Shown: positions 44,033 to 53,213, numbered from the stretch's first letter. The stretch: 64,000 nucleotides of DNA from Paramagnetospirillum magnetotacticum MS-1 (GCF_000829825.1 NZ_JXSL01000030.1:937501-1001500), one strand, 5' to 3'. Notes: generated by a model from the letters alone, not told the origin. Numbers and translations: made by a program.

Positions 44033-45370
44033 ATGACGTCTTCCTGGGTGTCCGGGTTCAAAGCCTATGCCGAGAGGCGGGTGGTGATGGTGTTGTTGCT
44101 GGGCTTTGCCAGCGGCTTGCCCTTGGCGCTGACCTTTTCCACGCTGTCGGCCTGGCTGGCGGCCGAAGGGATCAGCCGCAAGGCCATCGGTCTGTTCGCC
44201 CTGGTGGGCACGCCTTACGCCCTCAAATTCCTGTGGTCGCCCTTGATCGACCGGCTGCCGCTTCCCGGTCTTACCCGGCTATTGGGGCGGCGGCGGTCCT
44301 GGGGGGTGCTGATACAGGCTTTGCTGATCGCCGCCATTCTCGGCTTGGGCTCCACCGATCCGGTGCGTGAGATCGGGTTGACCGCCGCCTTGGCCTTGGC
44401 GGTGGCTTTTCTCTCGGCCAGTCAGGACATCGTGCTCGATGCCTACCGGGTGGAGATCCTCGACGATGACCAGCAGGGGCCGGGCGCCGGGGCGGTGCAG
44501 GCGGGCTATCGTTTGGCCATGCTGGCCTCGGGGGCAGGCGCCATGCTGTGCGCCCAGAGTTTCGGCTGGTTCGCGGCCTATGGGCTGATGGCGGCCTTGC
44601 TGGGTCTGGGCATGGTGGTGCTGCTGCTGGGGCCCGAGCCCCAGGTCAAGGTCTCGGCCGCCACCCAGGAGCGCGAGCGCCGGGCCGCGGACTATCTGGC
44701 GGCGCGGCCCCATCTGGGAGGGATGCGGGCCAAGGTGGTGGCCTGGCTTTACGGAGCCGTGGTCTGCCCCTTCGCTGATTTCATGACGCGGCCGGTCTGG
44801 TGGGCGGTGCTGCTGTTCATCATCGGCTACAAGATGGGTGAGGCCATGGCGGGCGCCATGGCCAATCCCCTTTACATCAAGATGGGCTTTTCCCTGGCCG
44901 AGATCGCCTATGTCAGCAAGATCTTCGGCTTTGGCGCCACCATGATCGGTATCCTGGCGGGCGGAGCGCTGGTGACGCGGCTGGGCGTCATGCGGGCGCT
45001 GCTGTTGTTCGGCGTGCTGCAGTCCTTAGGCAATCTCGCCTATGTCTGGCAGGCCGTGGCCGGTCACGACCTTTGGGCCCTGGCGCTGTGCGTGGCGGCC
45101 GAGAATCTGACGGCGGGCATGGCGGCCTCGGCCCTGGTGACCTATCTGTCGGGCCTGTGCAACCAGGCCTATACCGCCACCCAATATGCCCTGCTGTCGT
45201 CGCTGACCGCCCTGGGCCGCACGGTCTTCGCCTCCACCAGCGGCTGGCTGGCCGATGCGTTGGGGTGGGTGGATTTTTTCCTGCTGACCACGGTGGTGAC
45301 CCTGCCCGCCCTGCTGATTCTGCCCTGGATCATGAAGCAGCAGGGCCGGGTTGCGTCCAAGCCCTGTTGA
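44033..45370 (+). CDS. ampG: AmpG-type muropeptide permease (MFS)
   Basis: AmpG imports anhydro-muropeptides for peptidoglycan recycling. The 445-residue product has about 12 to 14 hydrophobic segments, opens VVMVLLLGFASGLPLALTFSTL, and has the YALKFLWSPLIDRLPLP loop and the ASQDIVLDAYRVEIL motif, both family hallmarks. ATG 44033 is chosen as the first start just before the first membrane segment. The anhydromuropeptides would be produced by lytic enzymes such as MltA at 6693. Confidence 0.88.
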   Translation: MTSSWVSGFKAYAERRVVMVLLLGFASGLPLALTFSTLSAWLAAEGISRKAIGLFALVGTPYALKFLWSPLIDRLPLPGLTRLLGRRRSWGVLIQALLIAAILGLGSTDPVREIGLTAALALAVAFLSASQDIVLDAYRVEILDDDQQGPGAGAVQAGYRLAMLASGAGAMLCAQSFGWFAAYGLMAALLGLGMVVLLLGPEPQVKVSAATQERERRAADYLAARPHLGGMRAKVVAWLYGAVVCPFADFMTRPVWWAVLLFIIGYKMGEAMAGAMANPLYIKMGFSLAEIAYVSKIFGFGATMIGILAGGALVTRLGVMRALLLFGVLQSLGNLAYVWQAVAGHDLWALALCVAAENLTAGMAASALVTYLSGLCNQAYTATQYALLSSLTALGRTVFASTSGWLADALGWVDFFLLTTVVTLPALLILPWIMKQQGRVASKPC

Positions 45371-45431
45371 AACTGTACGGCCAAAGCCTCATTGTCAGCT
45401 TTTAGGAATGGTTCCAAGGGTTGAGGGTGGA

Positions 45432-46553
45432 ATGCGCATCGGCGTTCCCAAGGAAATCAAAAGCCATGAATACCGGGTTGGGCTGACGCCCGGCTCGGCG
45501 CGCGAGCTCGTCCATCACGGCCATCAGGTGCTGGTGGAGACGGGGGCCGGGATGGGAATCGGTTGTTCCGATGCCGCCTACCGCGCCGCCGGGGCCGAGA
45601 TCGCCACCTCGGCCGCCGAGGTTTTCGCCTTCGCCGATCTGGTGGTCAAGGTCAAGGAGCCCCAACCGGTGGAGTTCCCCCTGCTGCGCGCGGGCCAAAT
45701 CCTCTTCACCTATCTTCATCTGGCGCCCGATCCCGAACAGACCAGGGCGCTGGTGGATTCGGGCGTTTCGGCCATTGCCTATGAGACGGTGACCGATGCC
45801 AATGGCCGGCTGCCCTTGCTGGCGCCCATGTCCGAGGTAGCGGGGCGCATGTCCATCCAGGTGGGCGCCCATTGCCTGGAAAAGGAGCAGGGCGGATCGG
45901 GCGTGCTGCTGGGCGGCGTGCCCGGCGTGGCCCCGGCCAAGGTGGTGGTGCTGGGCGGCGGCGTGGTCGGCTCCAACGCGACGCGCATGGCGGTGGGTCT
46001 GGGAGCGCGGGTGGTGGTTCTCGACCGCTCGCTCACCCGTCTGGCCCAGATCGACGAATTGCTGCTCAATACGGTGGAAACCGCCTACGCCACCATGGAT
46101 AATATCGAGCACCATGTGCTGGAAGCCGATCTGCTGATCGGCGCCGTGCTGGTGCCGGGCGCCTCCGCGCCCCGTCTGGTCAGCCGCGAACTGGTGGGCG
46201 CCATGCGCCCCGGTTCGGTGGTGGTGGATGTGGCCATCGACCAGGGGGGCTGTATCGCCACGGCGCGTCCGACCACCCATGCCGCTCCCACCTATCTCGA
46301 GCAAGGTGTGGTACATTACTGCGTCACCAATATGCCGGGCGCGGTGGCGCGCACCTCGGCCTTCGCGTTGAACAACGCCACGCTGCCATTCGTGCTGGCC
46401 CTGGCCGACAAGGGTCTGGTCCAGGCACTGTCCATCGATCCGCATTTCCGCGCGGGTCTCAACATTCACCATGGCAGCGTCACCCACGCCGCCGTGGCCC
46501 GGGACCTCGGATATGCCCATGTGGCGCCCGAGACAGCCCTATCTTCTCCATAA
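45432..46553 (+). CDS. ald: Alanine dehydrogenase
   Basis: Ald interconverts L-alanine and pyruvate plus ammonia with NAD. The 373-residue product starts [19 protein letters not shown], has [14 protein letters not shown] near 73 with the substrate-binding Lys, the NAD-binding [17 protein letters not shown] near 170, and DVAIDQGGC near 268. ATG 45432 follows GAGGGTGG. The family includes the PntA-like enzymes, but the length and motifs are of alanine dehydrogenase. Confidence 0.95.
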   Translation: MRIGVPKEIKSHEYRVGLTPGSARELVHHGHQVLVETGAGMGIGCSDAAYRAAGAEIATSAAEVFAFADLVVKVKEPQPVEFPLLRAGQILFTYLHLAPDPEQTRALVDSGVSAIAYETVTDANGRLPLLAPMSEVAGRMSIQVGAHCLEKEQGGSGVLLGGVPGVAPAKVVVLGGGVVGSNATRMAVGLGARVVVLDRSLTRLAQIDELLLNTVETAYATMDNIEHHVLEADLLIGAVLVPGASAPRLVSRELVGAMRPGSVVVDVAIDQGGCIATARPTTHAAPTYLEQGVVHYCVTNMPGAVARTSAFALNNATLPFVLALADKGLVQALSIDPHFRAGLNIHHGSVTHAAVARDLGYAHVAPETALSSP

Positions 46554-46569
46554 GGGAAACAAAGCAAAA

Positions 46570-47115
46570 ATGGACCTCAAGAAGATCCCAATCGGTAAGA
46601 ACCCGCCCCGCGACGTCAACGTCGTCATCGAAATTCCGCTGCGCGGCGATCCGGTGAAGTACGAGATCTGTAAGGAATCGGGGGCCATGTTCGTGGACCG
46701 CTTCCTTAACACCGCCATGTACTATCCGGTCAATTACGGCTTCGTGCCGCACACCTTGTCGGCCGACGGTGATCCCGTGGACGTCATGGTGGTGGGCCGC
46801 ATTCCGGTGGCGGTGGGCTCGGTGATGCGCTCGCGTCCCATTGGCGTTCTGCTGATGGAAGACGAGGCCGGCATGGACGAGAAGATCCTGGCCGTTCCCC
46901 ATGCCAAGCTGCATCCGTTCTATGACGGCGTGAACAGCTACGAGGACCTGCCCAAGATCCTGGTGCAGCAGATCGAGCACTTCTTCGTCCACTACAAGGA
47001 CCTGGAAGTGGGCAAGTGGGTCCAGCTGAAGGGCTGGGGCGGGCCCGAGCGCGCCGGCCAGATCATCCAGGAATCCATCGACCGCGCCATCGCGGCCAAG
47101 CCGAAGAAGAAATAG
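46570..47115 (+). CDS. ppa: Inorganic pyrophosphatase
   Basis: Family I pyrophosphatase hydrolyses PPi to 2 Pi. The 181-residue product has VVIEIPLRGDPVKYE near 18, MYYPVNYGFVPHTL near 52 and the signature ADGDPVDVMVV near 67 with three metal-binding Asp. ATG 46570 gives the family N-terminus MDLKKIPIG; AAGGGAAA lies upstream. A strong terminator follows. Confidence 0.97.
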   Translation: MDLKKIPIGKNPPRDVNVVIEIPLRGDPVKYEICKESGAMFVDRFLNTAMYYPVNYGFVPHTLSADGDPVDVMVVGRIPVAVGSVMRSRPIGVLLMEDEAGMDEKILAVPHAKLHPFYDGVNSYEDLPKILVQQIEHFFVHYKDLEVGKWVQLKGWGGPERAGQIIQESIDRAIAAKPKKK

Positions 47116-47135
47116 GGCAAGACGGCCCGGCATCG

Positions 47136-47177
47136 CCGCCGCCCTCGGACTTGTCCGGGGGCGGCGGTTTTGTTTTT
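47136..47177 (+). terminator. Rho-independent terminator after ppa
   Basis: A 15-base stem (47136-47150 with 47153-47167, one G-U pair, sequence CCGCCGCCC...GGGGCGGCGG) is followed by TTTTGTTTTT. It lies 20 bases after the ppa stop. Confidence 0.9.
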
Positions 47178-47187
47178 AGAGTGCCGA

Positions 47188-47275
47188 GCCTCAAATATGA
47201 GGCGCGGCGCTGATGCGAGCATTGAGCGAGCGGCCAAGGGCGCGGAGTCGCCCGCTAAGGCAGAGGGCAAAACAA
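47188..47275 (+). repeat. Family B hairpin-rich repeat, copy 2
   Basis: GCCTCA-AATA-TGAGGC (47188-47203), GAGCGGCCAAGG, GGGCG-CGGAGT-CGCCC (47238-47253) and GCTAAGGCAGAGGGCAAAAC. The end and spacing match copy 1 reversed, and both are followed by a GATGC hairpin. Confidence 0.65.
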
Positions 47276-47282
47276 ATGAAAC

Positions 47283-47317
47283 TAAAGCGTGATGCATATT
47301 TAAGGCATCACACTTTA
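47283..47317. repeat. Hairpin over the stop codon of the 551-residue gene
   Basis: TAAAGCGTGATGC (47283-47295) pairs with GCATCACACTTTA (47305-47317). The TAA stop of the minus-strand gene is the last three bases. It is like the hairpin at 37232. Confidence 0.7.
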
Positions 47318-48970
47318 AGCCGTCGCCGCCGCTTTGCGGCCGATGCGGTCATAGGCCTGGCCGACCCGCATCAGGCAGATGGAGCGGTCGGGCTGTTCGC
47401 CCGAGATGGTGGCCAGGATCAGCTTGGCGATGGTGGAATAGGCGGCAACCTCTCCATCGGCGGCGAAGACCATGGGGAAGGCGGCGATCACCGCCCTGGC
47501 CTCTTCCAGTTCGTGCCCGAACAGGTTGCGGCCCATCACCTTGTAGCAATCGAGCAGACGTTCCACCGAACCCAGGACGGCGTCCAGGTGAAGTCGGCGG
47601 CGCAGGGCTTCGCGCACCTGTACCGCCAGTTCATGGGGACGGCGCGCCAGTTCCGCGGGAATAAACGGGCGCATGGCGACCATGGCGCTCTTGTCGCGCG
47701 CCGAACCGACGCAGACCGCATGGAACTGGGCCAGACGGAAGCTGGTGTCGCCGCACCGGGTGAACATCATCATCACCAGGACATCGGTGAGGTAATTGGT
47801 GAAGGATTTGTCGGCGGCCCGCAGACGCTCGCTCAGGAAACCGGCGGTGGTGTCTTCATGGGCGGCCAGACCGATCAATTCGTCGCGGCTTTGAATGAAC
47901 AGGCGGGTATTGAAATTCAGCAAGGTGCGCAGGAACTGGAAATCGGCGGAATCGGGCAGTTTCACCCCGGCATGGGCGGCACCGGTGCGGAATTTCCCCA
48001 TCAGTTCCTGGGCCTCGATCTCATTGGGCTCCAGCTTATAGGGCGGCGGCACCTTGACCTTCACCTGTTCGGTGGTGGTGACCTGGCCCAGGGCGAATTC
48101 GACGCCGAGAATGTTGTAGTTGCGCGGCTTGGTGACCGCCTTATTGACCAGCTTGAAGCCTTCCTTGCCCTCGTTGCCGGTGCGCGCGATGGCCGCCTGC
48201 TTGGCTTCGGCCGTCTTGAGATGGGTGGCCAGCTTGGTCAGGGACTCGTCCACCGCCTTGAGCACCAGTTCACGCACGTCACCCCAGAAGGCGGCCTGGC
48301 GATCCGGTTTGGTCAGGATCTCGTAATCGACACGCGACAGGACCCGCTTTTCCAGCCCGTCGCGGCAGCGGCGCAGGATGGGGCCGGTGATGAAGGCCTT
48401 GGCGATGGCGGCGAATTGCGGCACGAACAGGAAGAAGGGCTGATCCAGGCACCAGGCCACCGAGGGAATGGCAGGCAGCGGCACGCGCATCAGGGCAAGA
48501 CGCTTGTCCAGGGCCTCGCCCATTTGGGTGGCGATGAAGGCCTCGGCCTCGGCGAAGGCGTAATCATCGGCTTCGGGGGGCAGGGGCGGCGGCATCTCCA
48601 TGGGCAGATCGGCGGCCCGGCGATGGGGCGGGGCCGCCGGTTCGGGAACCGGGGCTTGAACCGGGGCGGGCCGGGGGGGCGCGCCATGGATCTTTTGCCA
48701 GGCCAGGGCGATTTCGGGCCGCTTGGTGATGACCACCTGAAGAACCTCGGCGGCCAGTTCCTTCTGCCCGGTGAAATCCAAACCGGGCAGCCCGGCGGCG
48801 AAGGCGTCTTGAATTGTGGCCAGGAATTGGGCATCGCCCTGGCGGCGCAGCAAGGTCTTCAGCATCCCGGCCATGAAACGCAGCAGACCGGGGGAATCCT
48901 CCACCTTGGCCAGCCGGGACAGGACATCGTCGAGAAGCAGGCGCTGGTCGGCGGGGAGGGGGGCGTTCAT
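47315..48970 (-). CDS. Unknown 551-residue protein coupled to creA
   Basis: I do not recognise this protein. Its 551 residues form a mostly helical soluble protein with a proline-rich linker at about 98-135 (RPAPVQAPVPEPAAPP) and conserved-looking stretches such as VDYEILTKPDRQAAFWGDVREL and LVMMMFTRCGDTSFRLAQFHA. There is no signal peptide or membrane segment. Its ATG overlaps the creA stop (ATGA), so it is made from the same transcript. The start at 48970 was chosen because the open frame further upstream is antisense-like and lies inside creA. Context suggests an envelope or stress role, but this is weak. Confidence 0.8.
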   Translation of the reverse strand: MNAPLPADQRLLLDDVLSRLAKVEDSPGLLRFMAGMLKTLLRRQGDAQFLATIQDAFAAGLPGLDFTGQKELAAEVLQVVITKRPEIALAWQKIHGAPPRPAPVQAPVPEPAAPPHRRAADLPMEMPPPLPPEADDYAFAEAEAFIATQMGEALDKRLALMRVPLPAIPSVAWCLDQPFFLFVPQFAAIAKAFITGPILRRCRDGLEKRVLSRVDYEILTKPDRQAAFWGDVRELVLKAVDESLTKLATHLKTAEAKQAAIARTGNEGKEGFKLVNKAVTKPRNYNILGVEFALGQVTTTEQVKVKVPPPYKLEPNEIEAQELMGKFRTGAAHAGVKLPDSADFQFLRTLLNFNTRLFIQSRDELIGLAAHEDTTAGFLSERLRAADKSFTNYLTDVLVMMMFTRCGDTSFRLAQFHAVCVGSARDKSAMVAMRPFIPAELARRPHELAVQVREALRRRLHLDAVLGSVERLLDCYKVMGRNLFGHELEEARAVIAAFPMVFAADGEVAAYSTIAKLILATISGEQPDRSICLMRVGQAYDRIGRKAAATA

Positions 48971-49440
48971 CACGGCTTCCAATTCTTCTCGATGGCCACC
49001 GCCGAGACCGAATTCTTGGGCGAGCCGTCGATGATCTTGTCGCTGTAGACCAGATAGACCAGCACATCTCGCTTGCGGTCGTGAAAGCGCACCACCTGCA
49101 TGGTCTTGAAGTCCATGGATAGGTCCTTTTTGAATACGACCTCTCCGTCCTTCAATTTTCCATCTATATGGATGGGCCCTACTTGGCGGCAGGCCACTGA
49201 AGCGTCCGAAGTGTCTTCCGCCAGTCCGACGCCGCCCTTGATGCCGCCGGTCTTGGCCCGCGACAGATAGCAGGTGACGCCTGCCACCTTGGGATCGTCG
49301 AAGGCCTCCACCACGATCTTGTCGTTGGGCCCCAACGCCTTGAACACCGTGGAAACGCTGCCGATCTCCTCGGCGGCCAGCGGTGCGGCGCACATGACCA
49401 CAATCGCGATGAAACATAGCAGGCGTGAGGCGAACATCAT
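48970..49440 (-). CDS. creA: CreA family periplasmic protein
   Basis: CreA is a periplasmic protein of unknown function conserved in proteobacteria. The 156-residue product has a cleavable signal ([19 protein letters not shown], cleavage near residue 23), then [39 protein letters not shown] and a C-terminal [23 protein letters not shown] segment that mark the family (each quoted as a short piece). The length matches E. coli CreA. It leads a two-gene unit with the 551-residue unknown protein. Confidence 0.9.
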   Translation of the reverse strand: MMFASRLLCFIAIVVMCAAPLAAEEIGSVSTVFKALGPNDKIVVEAFDDPKVAGVTCYLSRAKTGGIKGGVGLAEDTSDASVACRQVGPIHIDGKLKDGEVVFKKDLSMDFKTMQVVRFHDRKRDVLVYLVYSDKIIDGSPKNSVSAVAIEKNWKP

Positions 49441-49512
49441 GATATCACCCGATAATCCCCGGTGGGTGGACAGACTGTCTTAACATCGACCCTAGCGGCC
49501 AAATGATGAGCA

Positions 49513-49534
49513 ATCTGTGAACTCATTTACAGAT
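49513..49534. promoter_or_regulatory. Imperfect inverted repeat in the creA/FmdE gap
   Basis: ATCTGTGAA and TTTACAGAT flank CTCA (8 of 9 bases match) in the gap between divergent creA and the FmdE gene. It is a candidate operator or terminator; no FNR box is present. Confidence 0.35.
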
Positions 49535-49620
49535 GGGACATATTTTCACCTGACCAAGCTCAAGGATCGCTTTTTCCGGCGCGGGGCACAGTACGGTTTT
49601 CGCCGTGACAGGATGCCGCC

Positions 49621-50229
49621 ATGCCGTTTCCCGCCTTCTTTGCCGATGCCCCCGCCATCACGCTGCAAGATCCTCTGGCGGGATTTCTGGGCGCGCCTTA
49701 CGACGGCATGATCACCTATCGCTACGAAGATGCGGTGCGTCTGGCCGGTCATTCCTGCCCCACCGTGGCCGGAGCCTGGCTGATGACCATCAAGGCGCTG
49801 CGCCGACTGTGGCCCGATTCCATGCCCGAGCGCGGAGCCTGCCTTCTTTTGATGGACGAGTCCCAGGATGACGGCGTCACCGGCGTCATGGCCGCCGTCG
49901 CCGGTCTGGTCACCGGCGCTGCCGGGCCGGGCGGGTTCAAAGGGATAGCGGGGCGGTTCGGCCGCAAGGATCTGCTGCGCTTCGAAGCCGGAATTGGCGC
50001 AGAACTGGCCCTTCGCCGCGTCGATACCGGCGCGGAGGCCCTGGCCCGTTATCATCCGGAACTGGTGCCCGCCGATCCCGAGATGCGCGAAAGGCTGCAA
50101 CGCGTCCTGGCCGGCAGCCGGGATGGGGAAGATCATGCCCGCTTCGCCGGGCTTTGGCAGGAAAGGGTCCGGCGCATCCTGGTGGATTTCGCCGACCTGC
50201 CGGGACTGGTCACGATCGAGATGCGCTGA
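49621..50229 (+). CDS. FmdE-domain protein
   Basis: The 202-residue product has an FmdE-type domain at about residues 35-60, with DAVRLAGHSCPTVAGAWL carrying the GHxCP pattern; in methanogens FmdE is part of tungsten formylmethanofuran dehydrogenase, but bacterial copies are usually of unknown role and may bind metal or a cofactor. ATG 49621 is preceded by AGGAT. The C-terminal half is helical and acidic. It lies alone between creA and the next small gene, 52 bases upstream of it. Confidence 0.7.
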   Translation: MPFPAFFADAPAITLQDPLAGFLGAPYDGMITYRYEDAVRLAGHSCPTVAGAWLMTIKALRRLWPDSMPERGACLLLMDESQDDGVTGVMAAVAGLVTGAAGPGGFKGIAGRFGRKDLLRFEAGIGAELALRRVDTGAEALARYHPELVPADPEMRERLQRVLAGSRDGEDHARFAGLWQERVRRILVDFADLPGLVTIEMR

Positions 50230-50281
50230 TCGGATAAATCTGTTAAGACCGGCAGGGTTTCCCGCTAGATGAAGGTTTGCC

Positions 50282-50668
50282 ATGTCCGTTCTGGTTCCCC
50301 AGTCATGGGGCGAGATCATCGACAAGATCACCATTCTCGAGATCAAGGCCGAGCGTCTGGCCGACGCCGCCAAGATCGCCAATGTCACCAAGGAACTGGA
50401 CGAACTGGTCGCGGTGCGCGAGCGTGAATTTCCGCGTCATGCCGGTCTGGCGGCCTTGTCGGCCGAGCTCAAGGCCATCAATGAAAAGCTTTGGGTGATC
50501 GAGGACGATATCCGCGATTGCGAGCGCGCCAAGGATTTCGGGCCGAAATTCGTGGAACTGGCCCGCGCCGTCTACTTCACCAATGACGAGCGGGCGGCGG
50601 CCAAACGCAAGGTCAACGACCTGTTGGGCTCGGCATTGATCGAGGAAAAGTCGTACGCTCCCTACTAA
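50282..50668 (+). CDS. DUF6165-type small coiled protein
   Basis: The 128-residue product is helical: SWGEIIDKITILEIKAERL near residues 8-26, a central coiled-coil (about 25-80) and the C-terminal VYFTNDERAAAKRKVND and SYAPY. It resembles DUF6165 proteins, which often accompany glycosyltransferases; here three GT9 genes follow. The function is unknown. The family name is from memory and could be wrong; the gene itself is clear. Confidence 0.72.
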   Translation: MSVLVPQSWGEIIDKITILEIKAERLADAAKIANVTKELDELVAVREREFPRHAGLAALSAELKAINEKLWVIEDDIRDCERAKDFGPKFVELARAVYFTNDERAAAKRKVNDLLGSALIEEKSYAPY

Positions 50669-50670
50669 TA

Positions 50671-50809
50671 CCAAATGCAGATGAAAGGATTTCATCGGCA
50701 TTTGGTTAGGAGCAAGGCGACGCGCGGCTTGTGCCGCGGAAGGCAAGGGCGCACAGCGCCCGCCCGCCGCCTGAGGGCGATCCCGATGATCGGTTACGGT
50801 CATCGGGAT
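50671..50809 (+). repeat. Family B hairpin-rich repeat, copy 3
   Basis: The element starts with a CCAAATGC...GCATTTGG hairpin (50671-50705), then CGCGGC-TTGT-GCCGCG (50723-50738), GGCAAGG, GGGCGC-ACA-GCGCCC (50747-50761), CTGAGGGCG, and ends with ATCCCGATGA-N10-TCATCGGGAT (50780-50809). It lies between the DUF6165-type gene and the first GT9 gene. Confidence 0.65.
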
Positions 50810-50829
50810 TCGATAAGGGTGAGGACGCC

Positions 50830-51948
50830 GTGAAGCTCAAGCGCCTGATCTTTGATGGCCTGCGCCGCCTGCGGCCCCGACCGCCTCGGCCAGGGAAGGC
50901 CTCGGGCGTCCTGCTGATTTCGGCGGGCGGGCTGGGTGATACCGTGCTGTTCGCCCTGGTTCTGCCGCGCTTCATGGAATTGGCCCAGGGTGGGGAAAAG
51001 GTCACGGTGCTGCTGCGCTCCGATGGCGCGAAGATGGCCTTTCTCTTTCCCCCTGAAATCGCTGTGATCAAGGTGGATTTCGGCCGTCTGGGCAAGGATA
51101 CGGCCTATCGCGGCACCGTGTTCGACGATCTTTTCCGCGCCCATTACCGTTTGGTGGTCTCTACGGACTTCAAGCGCCATCCCGATCTGGACGAGGCCCT
51201 GGCCTTCGCCTGCGCGGCGCCCGAATCCGCCGCCATGGCCGCCCGGCCCTGGGCCAAATATCAAAGCCGCCTCGATGCCAATGCAAAGCGCTGGACAAAG
51301 CTGGTCGATAGTGGCGCCGCGCTGCAGGACAAGGTGGTGCGCTGGTCTCGTTTCGCTAACGAACTGACGGGCCGGAACGTGGCCCCGCCCCGCGTGGCGC
51401 TGTCTTCCGCCCAGATGCCGCCGCCAGTCAAGCTGCCCGGCCCCACGGTGATCGTCCAGCCCTTCTCGGCGGTGCGCGAAAAGCAGAGTCCACCCGCGCT
51501 CTATGGCCGCATCGCGGCATCTCTTCCGTCGGGCTGGAGCATGCGTATTGCAGGCCATCCCAGCGATCTGGATAAGAACCCCGATTACCGGGCGCTGTTG
51601 GACCTGCCCAATGTTTCGTTCGAGCCCGCGCCATTTTCGGAACTGGCGGGTATTCTGCGCGGGGCCGTCCTGGTGGTCTCGGTGGATACGGCCTGCATGC
51701 ATCTGGCAGCGGCCCTGGGGGTTCCCACCCTGTGCCTTGCTTCGGCGGGCTTTGTCGGTGAGATCGTGCCCTATGCCGAGGACGTGATGCCCGGCAACCT
51801 CAAAGTGTTGTACCAGCCCATGGATTGCGCGGGCTGCCTGGGCGATTGCCGCATTCCAACCGTGAATTCCATGTTTCCTTGCGTGGCGGCTCTCGACTCC
51901 GACGCGATTTTGACGGACATTGCCAGGATGGTGGAGGGAAGATCATGA
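50830..51948 (+). CDS. GT9-family glycosyltransferase, copy 1
   Basis: GT9 includes LPS heptosyltransferases (WaaC/WaaF/WaaQ types) that act on the inner core in the cytosolic membrane face. The 372-residue product has ISAGGLGDTVLFALVLPRF near 30-48 (the GxGD-type N-terminal motif), IVQPFSAVREKQSPP near 220, VVSVDTACMHLAAALGVPTLCL near 290, and a Cys-rich end CAGCLGDCRIP. GTG 50830 has GAGGAC upstream. The stop overlaps the next GT9 start (ATGA). The sugar donor is unknown. Confidence 0.85.
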   Translation: MKLKRLIFDGLRRLRPRPPRPGKASGVLLISAGGLGDTVLFALVLPRFMELAQGGEKVTVLLRSDGAKMAFLFPPEIAVIKVDFGRLGKDTAYRGTVFDDLFRAHYRLVVSTDFKRHPDLDEALAFACAAPESAAMAARPWAKYQSRLDANAKRWTKLVDSGAALQDKVVRWSRFANELTGRNVAPPRVALSSAQMPPPVKLPGPTVIVQPFSAVREKQSPPALYGRIAASLPSGWSMRIAGHPSDLDKNPDYRALLDLPNVSFEPAPFSELAGILRGAVLVVSVDTACMHLAAALGVPTLCLASAGFVGEIVPYAEDVMPGNLKVLYQPMDCAGCLGDCRIPTVNSMFPCVAALDSDAILTDIARMVEGRS

Positions 51949-53066
51949 GGATCGCCGCCCTGCTGGACCCGGTGTTGCGGCTGCTGCTGCGCTATAAGAA
52001 GCGCCGGCGGCGGGCCGAAGGCGTGTTGCTGGTCAGTTCACGCGGACCGGCCGAGATGGTCTTCCTGTCGGCCGTGCTGCCCCGCTTCATGCGCCTGGCC
52101 AAGCTGGACGAGAGCGTCACCCTGCTGTGCCGCGCCGATGCGGCGGGCATGGCCTTCCTGTTTCCCCGTACGCTGAAGCTGCGCCGCATTGATTTCCGCC
52201 GTCTCGACGAGCTGGAATATCGCTGGAGCGCCTTTACCGACCTGTTCTCCCAACATTACCGCCTGATCGTCTCCTTGGACTATGTGCGCGAGCATGACCA
52301 GGACGAGGCCCTGATCATCACCGCCGATCCGGCGGAGACGGCGGGCATGGTGCCGCCGCCCTTCAAGCGCAACTTTCATCAGCGCCTGGAAGAGAGCGAA
52401 AAAGTCTTCGACCTGCTGTTCGATTCAGGGCCAGTGCGCCAGGACAAGATCGTCCGCTGGTCGCGCTTTGCCGACGAGGTCTTGGACGACCGCCAGCCCC
52501 CCGTCCTGGCTTTGCTGGAAGACAGCCAGCTGCCCAATGCCGAGGCCCTGGCCGCGCCGACCATCGTGCTGCTGCCTTTCTCGGGCGTGAAGCAGCGCAT
52601 GCTGCCCGCCGAGGTCTGGCGCCAACTGGCCGATCTGGTGCCGCCCAACTGGCAGGTGCTGGTGGCCGGGCATAAGAACGACTTCGACAAGCATCCCGAC
52701 TACATGTCCCTGCTGACCCAGCCCAATGTCAGGATGGAAACCTCCGGATTCGAAAGGCTGGCCTCCATCCTGCTGGGCTCCAAGCTGGTCATTGGCGTCG
52801 ATACCGCCGGTTTGCATCTGGCGGTGCTGCTGGGGGCACCCACCCTGTGCATGGCCAGCGCCGCCTATGTGGGCGCCGGTGTGCCCTATGACGAGCGGGT
52901 GGTTCCCGGCAATGTGCAGTTCGTCTACATCCCCATGGAATGCCAGGGCTGTCTCGGCCGCTGCAAGTTCCCGCTGGAAGACGGCATGTACAAATGCGTC
53001 AACGAAATCGACACCGATCAGGTGCTGGCCTTCGTGCGCGACTCGGTGGCCCGGGGCGTTTTCTAG
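51945..53066 (+). CDS. GT9-family glycosyltransferase, copy 2
   Basis: The 373-residue product is a clear paralogue of the preceding gene: VSSRGPAEMVFLSAVLPRF at the N-terminus (GxGD is replaced by GPAE), IVLLPFSGVKQRMLP near 210, VIGVDTAGLHLAVLLGAPTLCM near 285, and CQGCLGRCKFP at the end. Loss of the GxGD-like motif may change donor or activity. It overlaps copy 1 by ATGA; they probably arose by tandem duplication. Confidence 0.85.
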   Translation: MRIAALLDPVLRLLLRYKKRRRRAEGVLLVSSRGPAEMVFLSAVLPRFMRLAKLDESVTLLCRADAAGMAFLFPRTLKLRRIDFRRLDELEYRWSAFTDLFSQHYRLIVSLDYVREHDQDEALIITADPAETAGMVPPPFKRNFHQRLEESEKVFDLLFDSGPVRQDKIVRWSRFADEVLDDRQPPVLALLEDSQLPNAEALAAPTIVLLPFSGVKQRMLPAEVWRQLADLVPPNWQVLVAGHKNDFDKHPDYMSLLTQPNVRMETSGFERLASILLGSKLVIGVDTAGLHLAVLLGAPTLCMASAAYVGAGVPYDERVVPGNVQFVYIPMECQGCLGRCKFPLEDGMYKCVNEIDTDQVLAFVRDSVARGVF

Positions 53067-53077
53067 AAATCAAATGA

Positions 53078-53161
53078 TTCACCACGAAGGCACGAAGGCA
53101 CGAAGTGAAGGGAAGAAGGGATTTCCCTATTTCCTTCGTGCCTTCGCGCCTTCGTGGTGAA
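53078..53161. repeat. Long inverted repeat of the CTTCGTGGTG type
   Basis: A 28-base arm of repeated CACGAAGG (53078-53105) pairs with 53134-53161 (CTTCGTGCC, CTTCGTGGTG), one mismatch, around a 28-base loop. Repeats with this sequence recur in many unrelated bacterial genomes; no function is known to me. It separates GT9 copies 2 and 3. Confidence 0.7.
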
Positions 53162-53213
53162 AGACCATCGTTGATCCGACGATGTCGGTGGCCGAGTGGG
53201 AAGACCATCTTTC

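Noticed and set aside
47213..49048. Large open frame (611 codons) on the plus strand
   Set aside because: It is antisense to the 551-residue gene and creA, and shows shadow-frame composition.
49441..49620. FNR box upstream of the FmdE gene
   Set aside because: No TTGAT-N4-ATCAA; the dyad there is ATCTGT/ACAGAT.
53078..53161. CRISPR-like repeat array
   Set aside because: The short CACGAAGG units form one inverted repeat with no regular spacers and no cas genes are nearby.
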